From Actinomycetota bacterium (lineage in GTDB: Bacteria; Actinomycetota; Acidimicrobiia; Acidimicrobiales; Aldehydirespiratoraceae), in NCBI GenBank assembly GCA_009937405.1, contig JAACCU010000207.1:1-41433 (forward strand): a DNA stretch of 41,433 nt. The letters run 5' to 3'. This document shows, piece by piece, positions 1 to 8,624 of the stretch. The notes below the pieces were generated by a model. The model worked only from the letters and a program-made list of their open reading frames with translations. It did not search any database and had not been told where the DNA came from. Numbering within the stretch: the stretch's first letter is position 1; each line of letters starts with the position of its first letter. A program made the translations under genes and the position numbers.

Positions 1-140
1 AAAAGGCACCAGCCAAAAAGGCCGCACCAAAGAAAGCCGCCAAAAAGGCACCAGCCAAAAAGGCCGCACCAAAGAAAGCCGCCAAGAAAGCACCAGCCAA
101 AAAGGCCGCACCAAAGAAGGCAGCCCGGAGGCGTCGCTAA
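1..140 (+). CDS. Basic Lys/Ala/Pro-rich tail of a DNA-binding protein (5' truncated)
   Basis: Only the C-terminal 45 codons are in the window; the reading frame starts at base 3 and ends with TAA at 138-140. The peptide is built only from Lys, Ala and Pro until a final run of four Arg. Such tails are typical of histone H1-like proteins and of actinobacterial HU (HupB-type) proteins, where they bind DNA electrostatically and compact the nucleoid. The tail consists of three tandem 14-residue units. The globular part is outside the window, so HU-type and H1-type cannot be told apart; a ribosomal or translation protein with a basic extension is also possible. A terminator hairpin overlaps the stop codon, so this is the last gene of its transcript. 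Confidence 0.75.
   Translation, partial: KAPAKKAAPKKAAKKAPAKKAAPKKAAKKAPAKKAAPKKAARRRR
3..128 (+). repeat. Three tandem 42-bp units encoding a 14-residue Lys/Ala/Pro repeat
   Basis: Units lie at 3-44, 45-86 and 87-128. They differ only at a few synonymous AAA/AAG or GCC/GCA positions, plus the final residue, which turns to Arg. The near identity points to recent slippage or unequal exchange, so tail length may vary among strains. Confidence 0.85.
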
Positions 141-156
141 TCCGACGCCTCGTTTG
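128..156 (+). terminator. Rho-independent terminator overlapping the stop codon
   Basis: A perfect 9-bp stem (128-136 with 143-151) has a 6-nt loop containing the TAA stop and is followed by a short GTTTGT tract. The T-run is weak, but the stem is GC-rich and sits exactly at the end of the gene. Confidence 0.7.
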
Positions 157-225
157 TAACGAACGATGACCGAACACCCCGACCATGCGTCGCGGTGTTC
201 GCCGTTTTCCGAGGGATAGACCCCC

Positions 226-231
226 TAGCCT
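226..231 (+). promoter_or_regulatory. -10 hexamer of ettA (TAGCCT), leaderless
   Basis: TAGCCT ends 8 nt before the ATG at 240, which puts the transcription start on or next to the start codon. There is no Shine-Dalgarno. This argues for the start at 240 over an in-frame upstream codon at 195. Confidence 0.5.
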
Positions 232-239
232 TCATCGCC

Positions 240-1940
240 ATGGCAGCGCAGTTCATCTTCACCATGCACAAGGTCGGCCGTTTCATCCCGCCCGACCGCG
301 ACGTACTCAAGGACATCACCCTCGCCTTCTACCCAGGGGCCAAAATCGGCGTGCTTGGCCCCAACGGCGCGGGCAAGTCAACATTGCTCAAGATCATGGC
401 GGGCATCGACCAGGAGTTCTCCGGCGAGGCCCGGCTCACTGATGGCTTCACCGTCGGCATGCTCGAACAGGAACCGCGCCTCGATCTCGAAAAGGACGTT
501 CTGGGCAACGTGATGGATGGCGCCGGCGAGGCCGCCGAATTGCTTGCCGAGTACGACAAGGTCATGGCGGGCTGGTCCGACCCGGATGCCGACTACGAGA
601 AACTTGGTGCCAAGCAGGCCAGCATCGAGTCAAAAATCGAGGCGCTCGATGCATGGGATCTTCAACGCAACGTCGAGATCGCCATGGACGCACTCCGCAC
701 GCCGCCTGGCAACACCCCCGTCGACAACCTCTCTGGTGGCGAAAGCCGCCGCGTAGCACTGGCCCGACTGCTGCTGTCGAAGCCCGACCTCTTGCTCCTC
801 GACGAGCCCACCAACCATCTCGATGCCGAGTCCGTTGCCTGGCTCGAGCGCACCCTGCAGGACTACGCCGGCACCGTCGTCGCGATCACCCACGATCGCT
901 ACTTCCTCGATAATGTCGCAGGCTGGATTCTCGAACTCGACCACGGTAGGGGCATGCCCTTCGAGGGCAATTACTCGGGCTTTCTCGAACAGAAGGAAGC
1001 CCGTTACGACCAGGAGCAAAAGGACGACGACAAGCGCGTGCGAACACTTCGGCGCGAGCTGGAGTGGGTTCGCATGGCGCCAAAGGCCCGCCAGGCTAAA
1101 GGCAAGGCTCGCCTCCAGCAGTACGACAAGCTGCTCGAAGAGCAGAAGAGCGCCGAGGGCCGCAATCAGGAACTGGAGATCCTGATCCCCTCAGACAAGC
1201 GTCTCGGCAATGTCGTCATCGAAGCCGAGCATCTCAGCAAGGGCTTTGGCGAGAAGCTCCTGATCGATGACCTGTCCTTTACCCTGCCGCCCGCCGGCAT
1301 TGTTGGCGTAATTGGAGCGAACGGCGCAGGCAAGTCGACGTTGTTCAAGATGATTATCGACGCGGCCGAAGGCACGAATAATGCTGAGGCTGGCCCTGAC
1401 TCTGGCGATCTTCGCATCGGTTCGACCGTCCAACTCGGCTACGTCGACCAGGACCGAACGCTCAACCCCGACAAGACCGTCTATGAAGAGATCACCGGCG
1501 GCGTCGACAACCTGACCGTCGGCGGCCGCGAGATCCATGGCCGCGCCTATGTGGCATCGTTCAACTTCCGCGGGTCCGATCAGCAGAAGAAGGTTGGGAA
1601 GCTCTCGGGTGGCGAACGCAACCGGGTGCACCTTGCCAAGGTCCTGAAAGAGGGCGCCAACGTCCTCCTCCTCGACGAGCCGACCAATGACCTCGATATC
1701 GATACCTTGCGTGCGCTCGAAGATGCAGTGGAGGCCTACGCCGGTTGCGCAGTGATCGTCAGCCATGATCGCTGGTTCCTTGACCGTGTGGCCACCCACA
1801 TCCTGGCCTTCGAAGGCGACTCACAGGTCCGCTGGTTCGAAGGAAACTTCACCGACTACGCCGACTATCGCAAGCGCGAACACGGCGTCGACGCCATGCG
1901 TCCCCATCGGATCAAGTACAAGCCGGTCTCTCGCGCCTAG
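240..1940 (+). CDS. ettA: Energy-dependent translational throttle protein EttA (ABC-F ATPase)
   Basis: EttA is an ABC-F protein that binds the ribosomal E site and gates entry into elongation according to the ATP/ADP ratio. The 566-residue product has two ATPase cassettes. Walker A sites are GPNGAGKST (about residues 40-48) and GANGAGKST (about 358-366). LSGGE signatures fall near 163 and 454, and Walker B/H-switch stretches LLLLDEPTNHLD near 184 and LLLDEPTNDLD near 476. The arm and the linker with the KGKARL stretch lie between the cassettes. The N-terminus (AQFIFTMHKVGR) and the C-terminal RIKYKP match E. coli EttA as I remember it, which supports the ATG at 240 and argues against other ABC-F branches. 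A short Asn/Ala/Gly-rich insertion (about residues 373-388) sits in the second cassette. It is cytoplasmic and monocistronic. Confidence 0.95.
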   Translation: MAAQFIFTMHKVGRFIPPDRDVLKDITLAFYPGAKIGVLGPNGAGKSTLLKIMAGIDQEFSGEARLTDGFTVGMLEQEPRLDLEKDVLGNVMDGAGEAAELLAEYDKVMAGWSDPDADYEKLGAKQASIESKIEALDAWDLQRNVEIAMDALRTPPGNTPVDNLSGGESRRVALARLLLSKPDLLLLDEPTNHLDAESVAWLERTLQDYAGTVVAITHDRYFLDNVAGWILELDHGRGMPFEGNYSGFLEQKEARYDQEQKDDDKRVRTLRRELEWVRMAPKARQAKGKARLQQYDKLLEEQKSAEGRNQELEILIPSDKRLGNVVIEAEHLSKGFGEKLLIDDLSFTLPPAGIVGVIGANGAGKSTLFKMIIDAAEGTNNAEAGPDSGDLRIGSTVQLGYVDQDRTLNPDKTVYEEITGGVDNLTVGGREIHGRAYVASFNFRGSDQQKKVGKLSGGERNRVHLAKVLKEGANVLLLDEPTNDLDIDTLRALEDAVEAYAGCAVIVSHDRWFLDRVATHILAFEGDSQVRWFEGNFTDYADYRKREHGVDAMRPHRIKYKPVSRA

Positions 1941-2063
1941 TGACTCGTTGTCACAGAGCCGTGTTTCGATAACCGCGCACGCCCTGGCTCATCGGGTACC
2001 AGCCCGCCCGCGGCCGCAGACTCGGGTTCGGCTCTGGCGAGTCAGGTAGGTCGCTCATTGGGT

Positions 2064-2069
2064 TACGGT
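2064..2069 (+). promoter_or_regulatory. -10 hexamer of cysQ (TACGGT), leaderless
   Basis: TACGGT ends 7 nt before the GTG start at 2077; no Shine-Dalgarno is present. Confidence 0.5.
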
Positions 2070-2076
2070 ATCGGCC

Positions 2077-2835
2077 GTGCACTCCACCGATGACCACCGA
2101 CTCGCAGCAGATCTGGCCGAACAGGCCGGTGCTTTACTGCTCAAGCTTCGGGCCCGTCTCACTGCCGACGATGCTCCGCCGGCTGTGCTCAAAGCCGAAG
2201 GTGATCGGCAGGCCCACGAGCTACTAATGCAGGAACTGACCGAGGCCCGACCCGGCGATGCAATCCTCAGCGAGGAAGGCAAGGACGACAAGGCTCGTCT
2301 CGACGCCGAGCGAACATGGATCGTCGATCCGCTTGACGGCACCCGCGAGTACTCGGAGGTACCTCGCACTGACTGGGCCGGGCACGTGGCCTTGGTCAGC
2401 GACAACCGACCGATCGCAGGCGCTGTCGCCTTGCCAGCATTGGGACTTGTGCTCTCAACCGCTGACGTGCCGACCCTCGTTCCCGCCGGAGCGACTCCAG
2501 CGCGCATGATCGTGTCCCGAAGCCGTCCGCCAGCAGCGGCGACCCACGTTGCCAACGTCATCGGTGCTGATCTCGTCCAGATGGGTTCAGCGGGGGCAAA
2601 GGCCATGGCCGTCGTGCGCGGCGAGTGTGAAATCTACGTTCACAGCGGCGGCCAGTACGAGTGGGACTCGTGCGCACCGGTCGCCGTCGCAGCGGCCGCC
2701 GGTTGCCATGCGAGTCGTCTCGATGGTTCAGAGCTCCTCTACAACCAGGACGATGTCTACTTGCCCGATCTGATCGTGTGCCGGCCTGAACTGGCCGAGT
2801 CAGTGTTGGCCGCTCTCAACACCTTTGAGGGCTGA
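2077..2835 (+). CDS. cysQ: 3'(2'),5'-bisphosphate nucleotidase CysQ (inositol monophosphatase superfamily)
   Basis: CysQ removes the 3'-phosphate from PAP, the by-product of sulfate reduction and sulfotransfer, and is Mg-dependent and cytoplasmic. The 252-residue product has the superfamily metal-site motifs: EE in LSEEGKDD, then DPLDGTREY, and the C-terminal WDSCAPVAV segment with the third metal-binding Asp. The DGTREY form and overall length match the actinobacterial CysQ branch (mycobacterial type) better than inositol monophosphatase, although such enzymes often also accept inositol phosphates and fructose bisphosphate. The GTG start is the first start codon placed correctly after the predicted -10. 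The stop lies 3 bp from the stop of the convergent acetyltransferase gene. Confidence 0.85.
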   Translation: MHSTDDHRLAADLAEQAGALLLKLRARLTADDAPPAVLKAEGDRQAHELLMQELTEARPGDAILSEEGKDDKARLDAERTWIVDPLDGTREYSEVPRTDWAGHVALVSDNRPIAGAVALPALGLVLSTADVPTLVPAGATPARMIVSRSRPPAAATHVANVIGADLVQMGSAGAKAMAVVRGECEIYVHSGGQYEWDSCAPVAVAAAAGCHASRLDGSELLYNQDDVYLPDLIVCRPELAESVLAALNTFEG

Positions 2836-2838
2836 GCG

Positions 2839-3288
2839 TCAGAGGTTCAAGGAGTAGGAGTAGAAGTCGGCGTTGACAATCTCGTAGCCGAGCTTCTCGT
2901 AGAGATGTTGGCCTGCCTGGTTGGAATGTTGCGTCAACAGATCAACCCGCTTCGCTCCATCGGCGACGGCATGGTCTTGGGCTTGATTCATAAGTCGAGT
3001 TCCGAGTCCGGTCTTGCGCTCATCGGCCTCGACGTAAAGGTCATAGAGGATGTGGATCTTCACCGCTTCCACCGAACAGAACGATGAATAGCACTGGACG
3101 AAACCCTTCGCTACGTCGCCGTCCATGGCCACCCAGATGATCGATTCCTCGTTGGCGATTCGGTCCGAGATGTATTCGGTAGCCAGCGAGCGGTCGGGTG
3201 CGCACTCGTAAAACTGTCGGTAGAGGTCGAACAGTCGACCAACCTCACCAATATGGAAACCGTCAGCGCGCACGATCTCGAGGGTCAT
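2839..3288 (-). CDS. GNAT family N-acetyltransferase
   Basis: A 149-residue single-domain GNAT protein, expected to transfer an acetyl group from acetyl-CoA to an amine; the substrate cannot be read from sequence. The acetyl-CoA pyrophosphate loop is seen as RKTGLGTRLM (about residues 90-99), followed by the helix and the QAGQHLYEKLGYE segment that ends the fold. The length is normal for the family. The ATG at 3288 is preceded by TAGCCT with 6 nt spacing and no ribosome-binding site. It is divergent from the ABC1 kinase, and the promoter regions of the two genes occupy the same roughly 60 bp. It converges with cysQ. Confidence 0.85.
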   Translation of the reverse strand: MTLEIVRADGFHIGEVGRLFDLYRQFYECAPDRSLATEYISDRIANEESIIWVAMDGDVAKGFVQCYSSFCSVEAVKIHILYDLYVEADERKTGLGTRLMNQAQDHAVADGAKRVDLLTQHSNQAGQHLYEKLGYEIVNADFYSYSLNL

Positions 3289-3294
3289 GGCGCC

Positions 3295-3300
3295 AGGCTA
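3295..3300 (-). promoter_or_regulatory. -10 hexamer of the GNAT gene (TAGCCT on the minus strand), leaderless
   Basis: TAGCCT ends 6 nt before the ATG at 3288, the same hexamer as upstream of ettA. Confidence 0.5.
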
Positions 3301-3313
3301 GTCGTCCCACTTG

Positions 3314-3342
3314 TTGGTCTCGCCCCTCCAACCAGCCAGACT
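3314..3342 (+). promoter_or_regulatory. Promoter of the ABC1 kinase gene: TTGGTC, 17 bp, CAGACT
   Basis: A -35-like TTGGTC (3314-3319) and a -10-like CAGACT (3337-3342) are 17 bp apart, and the -10 ends 6 nt before the GTG at 3349. This favours 3349 as start over the ATG at 3253, which would overlap the divergent acetyltransferase gene. Confidence 0.5.
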
Positions 3343-3348
3343 GGCCGA

Positions 3349-4941
3349 GTGAACGGTTCCCCCACCGAGCATCCTGACGACTACGAACTCGGCGTCTTCA
3401 CCGACGACGGGCCGTGGATCGTCGTGCCTGACGAGCTCACTTGGTACGCCGGTGTGGCGGCTCTTCGAGCGGCAACCCGACGCCGACTCCCGGCCTTGAT
3501 AGCGCCGTCTCGGCGGTTTCCTGGACGACGCACACTGAAGGTGGTCCGCCACTTCGGCGTCGGCATCGTTGCCTGGTTCCTGACAGGTCGGCGCAAAGGA
3601 GGCAGCAAATCCACCGCTGACCTCAGCCGACGGATGCGCAAGGCCGCTGAGGTTCTTGGTCCGACCTATATCAAGCTCGGCCAGATCATCTCAAGCGGCG
3701 AAGGCATCTTTCCGCCCGAACTCGTGGCCGAGTTCATCAAGTGCCGCGACCAGGTACCGGCCGAGACCTTCGACAAGATCCGAGCCGTCGTTGAAGCCGA
3801 ACTCGGACGTCCCATGGAGCACATTTTCGCCACCTTTGAGCGAACTCCGATCGCGGCCGCATCAATCGCACAGGTCCACGCGGCCACACTTCTCGACGGC
3901 ACCGAGATTGTGGTGAAGGTGCAACGGCCGTCGGTCGACGAGCTCGTTCATCAAGACCTGGCGGTAATGGCATGGCTGGCACCGATGCTGGTGGGCCGCA
4001 TTCCCGTGGCGTCTCTCGCCAACCCGCCCGCCCTCGTCGAAGTCTTCGCTCACACCATCAGTGAAGAGCTTGACTTCCGTGTCGAAGCCGCCAACATGCT
4101 CGATGTTGCGAAGGTCTTCGCAAAACTTGGTCAACGACAGTTCGTGGTGCCCCGCCCGCACGCCAATTTGGTGACCCGACGGGTGTTGGTGATGGAGCGG
4201 CTCGACGGATTCCGATTCGATGATCTCCAGTCCTATGAAGAGCATGACGTCGATCCACGTGCCGTCGTGCGCTCGGGGATGATCGGTTTCATGGAAGGGG
4301 CCCTTATCCATGGCGTGTTCCATGGCGACTTGCATGGCGGAAACCTCTACGTCCGCCCCGACGGTCGCACCGCATTGCTCGACTTCGGAATCACCGGTCG
4401 AATGAGCGAGAAGCGCCGTCTGGCCTTCGTGAAGCTGCTTATCGCCGCCACCATGAACGATGCCCTCGGACAACTTGGAGCGCTACGCGACCTCGGCGCT
4501 CTGCCCGACGACACCGACCTTGCTCAGGTTGCCCACGATCTCGGCCTGATGGATGAGGTCATCGACCCGACCACGATGCAACCCGAAGAGCTGGTGGCCG
4601 AGCTTCAACGAGTGGTAAACGCACTGCTTGGATACGGGGCTCGCATGCCAAAGGAACTAATGCTCTTCGTGAAAAACATGGTGTTCCTCGACGGCGCTAT
4701 TGCTCGACTCGCCCCAGACCTTGACCTCATGGCCGAGATCGCCCACGTGGCCACCTACTTCGCCACCACCCCCGGCATGGAACTGGCCGCGCAGGTCGGC
4801 ATGGCCCCCGACGAGTACGAGTTTGATGCCGGTGGTGTCAGAGCTGCGTTTGGCGTCGACGGCTCGATCGAATCGCTGACCTACCGCGAGCTCCAGGAGC
4901 GGCGGGAGACAATCCGGAAACGCCTGCGCTCACGCGCCTGA
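3349..4941 (+). CDS. ABC1/UbiB/AarF family atypical protein kinase-like protein
   Basis: The 530-residue product has the family-defining KxGQ motif (KLGQ, about residues 109-112), the Ala-rich nucleotide loop ([11 protein letters not shown]), the VKVQRP strand lysine, the catalytic HGDLHGGN (about 325-332) and DFG (345-347). In Proteobacteria UbiB supports ubiquinone synthesis; many actinobacteria carry UbiB-like proteins although they use menaquinone, so the substrate is open, with lipid or quinone handling the usual guess. A hydrophobic stretch ([16 protein letters not shown]) precedes the kinase-like core. A longer in-frame start at 3253 exists, but the GTG at 3349 fits the promoter and avoids overlap with the divergent gene. 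Confidence 0.85.
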   Translation: MNGSPTEHPDDYELGVFTDDGPWIVVPDELTWYAGVAALRAATRRRLPALIAPSRRFPGRRTLKVVRHFGVGIVAWFLTGRRKGGSKSTADLSRRMRKAAEVLGPTYIKLGQIISSGEGIFPPELVAEFIKCRDQVPAETFDKIRAVVEAELGRPMEHIFATFERTPIAAASIAQVHAATLLDGTEIVVKVQRPSVDELVHQDLAVMAWLAPMLVGRIPVASLANPPALVEVFAHTISEELDFRVEAANMLDVAKVFAKLGQRQFVVPRPHANLVTRRVLVMERLDGFRFDDLQSYEEHDVDPRAVVRSGMIGFMEGALIHGVFHGDLHGGNLYVRPDGRTALLDFGITGRMSEKRRLAFVKLLIAATMNDALGQLGALRDLGALPDDTDLAQVAHDLGLMDEVIDPTTMQPEELVAELQRVVNALLGYGARMPKELMLFVKNMVFLDGAIARLAPDLDLMAEIAHVATYFATTPGMELAAQVGMAPDEYEFDAGGVRAAFGVDGSIESLTYRELQERRETIRKRLRSRA

Positions 4942-4971
4942 TCCCTCCGCGCGGTCTTGCGATCGCTCGTC

Positions 4972-4977
4972 TATCGT
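4972..4977 (+). promoter_or_regulatory. -10 hexamer of nucS (TATCGT), leaderless
   Basis: TATCGT ends 7 nt before the ATG at 4985; no Shine-Dalgarno is present. Confidence 0.5.
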
Positions 4978-4984
4978 CGCCAGA

Positions 4985-5650
4985 ATGCGTCTCGTTGTCG
5001 CCGAGTGCACCGTTGACTATGACGGGCGCCTCCAAGCTCATCTCCCCGCCGCCACCCGCCTCGTCATGGTGAAAGCCGATGGTTGCGTGGCCATTCACGC
5101 CGATGGCGGGGCTTACAAGCCGCTCAACTGGATGAACGCCCCCAACCGGCTCAATGAAGATCCTGAAGCCGGCATATGGACTGTCACGAGCCCCAAAGGC
5201 GAGGTCCTCATCATCACGTTCCACAACATCGTGAGCGATACCGCTCACGACATGGGATCCGACCCCGGCTTACAGAAGGACGGCGTCGAAGCACACCTCC
5301 AGAAGCTTCTGGCCGACGACCCGACCTATATCGCCGAAGGATTGAGGCTTGTCCGCCGGGAGTACCCGACCGACATCGGTCCCGTCGATCTCATGTGCCG
5401 AGACGAGGACGGCAAAGCCGTAGCAGTGGAGATCAAACGACGCGGCGAAATCGACGGTGTCGAGCAACTGACCCGCTATCTCGATTTCCTGAACCGCGAC
5501 CCCCTGTTGCGGCCAGTCCGAGGCATCTATGTTGCTCAGGAGATCAAGCCGCAGGCCAAGGTGCTCGCCACCGATCGCGGCATCGATTGGATTGAAGTCG
5601 ACTATGACGAACTGCGAGGCATCGAGTCACCCAACCTGAAGCTTTTCTGA
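4985..5650 (+). CDS. nucS: Mismatch-specific endonuclease NucS/EndoMS
   Basis: NucS cuts both strands at G-T, G-G and T-T mismatches and carries out the mismatch repair that MutS/MutL perform elsewhere; it is characteristic of actinobacteria and some archaea. The 221-residue product has an N-terminal DNA-binding/dimerisation half and a C-terminal RecB-like nuclease half. The catalytic residues are D135 (GPVDLM), E149 and K151 (VAVEIKRRG), with Q161 and Y165 just after. The 14-residue spacing between D and E matches what I recall for Pyrococcus NucS. The protein ends in LKLF, which fits the C-terminal beta-clamp contact described for actinobacterial NucS. It is monocistronic. Confidence 0.95.
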   Translation: MRLVVAECTVDYDGRLQAHLPAATRLVMVKADGCVAIHADGGAYKPLNWMNAPNRLNEDPEAGIWTVTSPKGEVLIITFHNIVSDTAHDMGSDPGLQKDGVEAHLQKLLADDPTYIAEGLRLVRREYPTDIGPVDLMCRDEDGKAVAVEIKRRGEIDGVEQLTRYLDFLNRDPLLRPVRGIYVAQEIKPQAKVLATDRGIDWIEVDYDELRGIESPNLKLF

Positions 5651-5663
5651 GCCGAGTCAACGC

Positions 5664-5669
5664 TAGTTT
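5664..5669 (+). promoter_or_regulatory. -10 hexamer of the VanW-family gene (TAGTTT), leaderless
   Basis: TAGTTT ends 7 nt before the ATG at 5677. A TTG at 5668 lies inside the hexamer and is therefore an unlikely start. Confidence 0.5.
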
Positions 5670-5676
5670 GGCATCC

Positions 5677-7350
5677 ATGCGAAAGGCGCTCGTACTAGTC
5701 GCGGCGTTGATCGTGGTGTTTGCGGCGGGATGGATCATCGACGACAAGATTCTCGGTGGCGACATTTCGCGCAACGTCTCGATTGGCGGTGTTGAGGTTG
5801 GTCGATTCAGCGTCGACGAAGCCGGCCAGCGTCTCGACGAGGCCGGCTTCGACCAGCGAGAGCTACACCTCACATGGTCCGGGCTCTCGGTCACCCGAAC
5901 GGCCGAGGATTTCGGCGTTTCCGTCGACTACAGCGATGCCCTTGCTGATGCCGCAAATCGTGGGGGTTTCTTTAGACAGCCGTTTCGCTGGATCGGATCC
6001 CTTTTCTCATCCTCGTCATACGACGTCACCTATGATCTCGACGACACCGTGCTCGCATCCTTCTTCGGCATAGGCGACGACGCCGTCTTTCCCCTCGACT
6101 TCGGTCGACCCGCCATCGAGTTGGTCGATGGCGAATTCGTCGAGGTTGATGCCCGGTCGGTGGCGACCGTCGATGTAGCAGCGCTCAGAGGTGAGGTCCT
6201 CGCGGCCGCACGCGACGAAACCATCGGGGCTGAAATCGCTGTGCCGGTCGAGGGTGAGACGAGTATCGATCGCGGTGCAGACGAGATCATTGCTCAGGCC
6301 AGCGAGATGACGGCGGGCGGCATACAGGTCCGCTTGAAAGGCCAGTTCGAGATCATCAACATCCCTGAGGCTGCCGTTCGATCTTGGATCGTGTTTGGGG
6401 GCACCAGCACATCCCCGACAATTGAGCTGAATCCCAGTCTCGTGCAATCCACGATCGAGACGCTCTATCTCGGTATTGGAGAAAAGGGGGAGGACGCCAA
6501 ATTCCGCATCAGTATCACGGGCGACGTGCTCATTGTTGGTGGCGCGCTCGGAAGTGTCTGCTGTGATCCTGCCATCGTCGAAGCCATCCATGAGGCACTG
6601 CTCGACGGCGACAATCTCGTCGAGGTCTGGCCGATCGAGGACCCCGATGCTCACGGCATCGCCTGGGCTGAGTCACTCGGCGTAACCGAGCTCATTGGCG
6701 AGTTCACGACGTACTACAAGCCAGGCCAGACCCGAGTCACCAACATCCATCGCATCGTGGAGCTGACGCAGGGGGCGCTCATCCACCCTGAGGAGACCTT
6801 CTCCATCAATGAATACGTAGGCGTGCGCACGCGAGTCAACGGGTTCGTTGACGCTGGTGTGATCATGAACGGCACCTTCCAGACCTCGGTCGGTGGAGGT
6901 ATCAGTCAGTACGCCACCACACTCTTCAATGCAGCATTCTTCGCCGGACTCGACTTCGGCGAATACCAGAGCCACTCGATCTACATCAGTCGCTACCCGT
7001 ACGGGCGCGAGGCCACGGTGTCGCACCCGCACCCCGATCTACAGATCAAAACCACCACGCCCTACACGGTGCTGGTCTGGCCCACGGTCACCGCCGACTC
7101 GATCACAGTGTCGCTCTACTCGACGCCCTACGTGACCGGCGAACAGACCGGACAGACCGAGGCACGCGAGGCTGCGTCGTGCACACGGGTCGCGACCGAA
7201 CGCACCCGCACCTACGAAGACGGCCGGGTCGAAATCGACCATGTGACAGCCCGCTACCGCCCGGAGGGCGTGGCCTGCGACGGCACCTCGACAAGGCCCA
7301 CGACCTCCACATCGACAACAACAATCCCGACGTCAACCTCGTTACCGTAA
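5677..7350 (+). CDS. VanW family membrane-anchored cell-wall protein
   Basis: A 557-residue protein with an N-terminal signal anchor (RKALVLVAALIVVFAAGWII), then about 310 residues of repeated peptidoglycan-binding-like (YoaR-type) domains. The VanW domain begins at about residue 345 (GEFTTYY), with the conserved NIHR, FSINEYVG and VGGGISQYATTLFNAAFFAGL segments. A Thr/Ser-rich tail, low in complexity, ends the protein. VanW was named from a vancomycin-resistance cluster, but its function is unknown; the architecture indicates an extracytoplasmic, wall-associated role. There is no van gene context here, so resistance should not be inferred. Confidence 0.85.
   Translation: MRKALVLVAALIVVFAAGWIIDDKILGGDISRNVSIGGVEVGRFSVDEAGQRLDEAGFDQRELHLTWSGLSVTRTAEDFGVSVDYSDALADAANRGGFFRQPFRWIGSLFSSSSYDVTYDLDDTVLASFFGIGDDAVFPLDFGRPAIELVDGEFVEVDARSVATVDVAALRGEVLAAARDETIGAEIAVPVEGETSIDRGADEIIAQASEMTAGGIQVRLKGQFEIINIPEAAVRSWIVFGGTSTSPTIELNPSLVQSTIETLYLGIGEKGEDAKFRISITGDVLIVGGALGSVCCDPAIVEAIHEALLDGDNLVEVWPIEDPDAHGIAWAESLGVTELIGEFTTYYKPGQTRVTNIHRIVELTQGALIHPEETFSINEYVGVRTRVNGFVDAGVIMNGTFQTSVGGGISQYATTLFNAAFFAGLDFGEYQSHSIYISRYPYGREATVSHPHPDLQIKTTTPYTVLVWPTVTADSITVSLYSTPYVTGEQTGQTEAREAASCTRVATERTRTYEDGRVEIDHVTARYRPEGVACDGTSTRPTTSTSTTTIPTSTSLP
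7343..7348 (+). promoter_or_regulatory. -10 hexamer of the geranylgeranyl-reductase-family gene (TACCGT)
   Basis: TACCGT ends 9 nt before the GTG at 7358 and overlaps the last codons of the upstream gene. The longer spacing makes it weaker than the others. Confidence 0.35.
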
Positions 7351-7357
7351 CGACCCT

Positions 7358-8578
7358 GTGCCTCACGCTGATCTAGAGAAGACTGACGTGGATATTGCCA
7401 TCATCGGCGCCGGACCGGCCGGGACAGCCGCGGCCACTCTGCTGGCGCGGGCCGGCCGCGAAGTCGCAGTATTCGATCGAGCGAGCTTTCCTCGCGACAA
7501 GTGCTGCGGTGACGGCTTAACCGCGCTTGCGCTCCGAGAGCTCGAGACGCTGGGTCTCTCCCCGACCACCGTCGAAAGCTGGCAGCCCGTGGACGATGTC
7601 GTTATCCGGGGTCCGTCTGGACGCGAGATGCGGTACCCCCTGCCCGCGGGACCAGGCATCCATGCCGCTGTTGCGTGCCGAGAAGACCTCGACAACTCCC
7701 TTGTCGACCTTGCTCGTGCCGCCGGCGCCGACATTCGGGAGTCGACGCCCTTGCGCGACGCTACGGCATCCGCTGACGGCGTTGAACTCACCGTCGGCGA
7801 TGGCGAACACATTGTCGCCCGTCATGTGATCGCCGCCGACGGGATGTGGTCACCGACCCGCAAGGCACTGGGTCTCGCCATCGACGGCTATCGCGGTGAG
7901 TGGCATGCGTTTCGCCAGTACTACCGCAACGTCTCCCCCCGGGCATCAAGAGAACTCCTCATCTGGTTCGAGAAGGATCTCCTGCCTGGCTACGCCTGGT
8001 CGTTTCCTCTCGCCGACGGACGAGCGAACATTGGCTTCGGGATCCAGCGGGGCGGGGGCCGCGCCGTTGGCGCCATGAACGAACTGTGGCTCGATCTTCT
8101 CGAACGACCCCATATTCGCGACGTTCTCGGGCCCGAGGCGGAGCCTGAGGGTCGCCATTTGGCATGGCCTATTCCCGCTCGGGTGGGGCGGGTTCCGCTT
8201 GTTGGGCCATCGACCATGTTCGTGGGTGACGCAGCCGCAGTCACCGACCCGATGACCGGCGAGGGCATCGGTCAAGCGCTTCTTACCGGCCGACTGGCGG
8301 CTGAGGCAATCCTGCATACCATCAACCCAGAGGAGTCCTACGAGCGCGAAGTTCGTGGTGAACTGGTCGCTGACGATCGGATGGCCCGCGCCATGATTTC
8401 TCTCCTTGGCCGCCCAATGATCGCCCGCGGCGCGATCCAACTGACGGGGGCCACCGACTGGACACGGCGAAACTTCGCTCGTTGGATGTTCGAGGACTAT
8501 CCCCGAGCAATGATTGCCACCCCGCGCCGATGGCATCGCGGCATGTTCACCGGATCTGGGGCATTTGCTGCGGAGTAG
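7358..8578 (+). CDS. Geranylgeranyl reductase family FAD-dependent oxidoreductase
   Basis: The 406-residue flavoprotein opens with a Rossmann FAD motif (IIGAGPAGTAAATLLARAG) and then the CCGDG signature typical of the geranylgeranyl reductase family. A GDAAAVTDPMTGEGIGQAL segment gives the second FAD contact. Family members saturate isoprenoid chains of menaquinone, archaeal lipids or chlorophyll. In an actinobacterium a MenJ-like role on the menaquinone side chain is the natural guess, but the branch cannot be settled here. Two starts are possible: GTG at 7358 or GTG at 7388, which has AGAGAAG 6 nt upstream and begins right at the Rossmann strand. I kept 7358 because of the upstream hexamer, with limited confidence. 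Confidence 0.85.
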   Translation: MPHADLEKTDVDIAIIGAGPAGTAAATLLARAGREVAVFDRASFPRDKCCGDGLTALALRELETLGLSPTTVESWQPVDDVVIRGPSGREMRYPLPAGPGIHAAVACREDLDNSLVDLARAAGADIRESTPLRDATASADGVELTVGDGEHIVARHVIAADGMWSPTRKALGLAIDGYRGEWHAFRQYYRNVSPRASRELLIWFEKDLLPGYAWSFPLADGRANIGFGIQRGGGRAVGAMNELWLDLLERPHIRDVLGPEAEPEGRHLAWPIPARVGRVPLVGPSTMFVGDAAAVTDPMTGEGIGQALLTGRLAAEAILHTINPEESYEREVRGELVADDRMARAMISLLGRPMIARGAIQLTGATDWTRRNFARWMFEDYPRAMIATPRRWHRGMFTGSGAFAAE

Positions 8579-8601
8579 GCCAGTGGGAGCCGACACGCAA
8601 C

Positions 8602-8615
8602 CGCTCAGCTGAGCG
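8602..8615. promoter_or_regulatory. 14-bp perfect palindrome over the -35 region of the PAP2 gene
   Basis: CGCTCAGCTGAGCG is a perfect inverted repeat without spacer. It lies 9 bp before the TACGCT -10, where the -35 element would be, a typical operator position. It could also be a chance palindrome; no regulator is adjacent. Confidence 0.3.
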
Positions 8616-8624
8616 ACATCCCTC

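Noticed and set aside
171-201. CGAACACC...GGTGTTCG inverted repeat resembling a distant LexA box or terminator
   Set aside because: The spacer between half-sites is far too long for LexA, and the loop and T-run are poor for a terminator.
195-239. Upstream start for EttA adding 15 residues
   Set aside because: The extension does not resemble the family N-terminus, and the leaderless hexamer points to 240.
5677-7350. Vancomycin resistance gene because of the VanW name
   Set aside because: VanW-domain proteins are widespread wall-associated proteins, and no vanHAX, vanRS or D-Ala-D-Lac genes are nearby.
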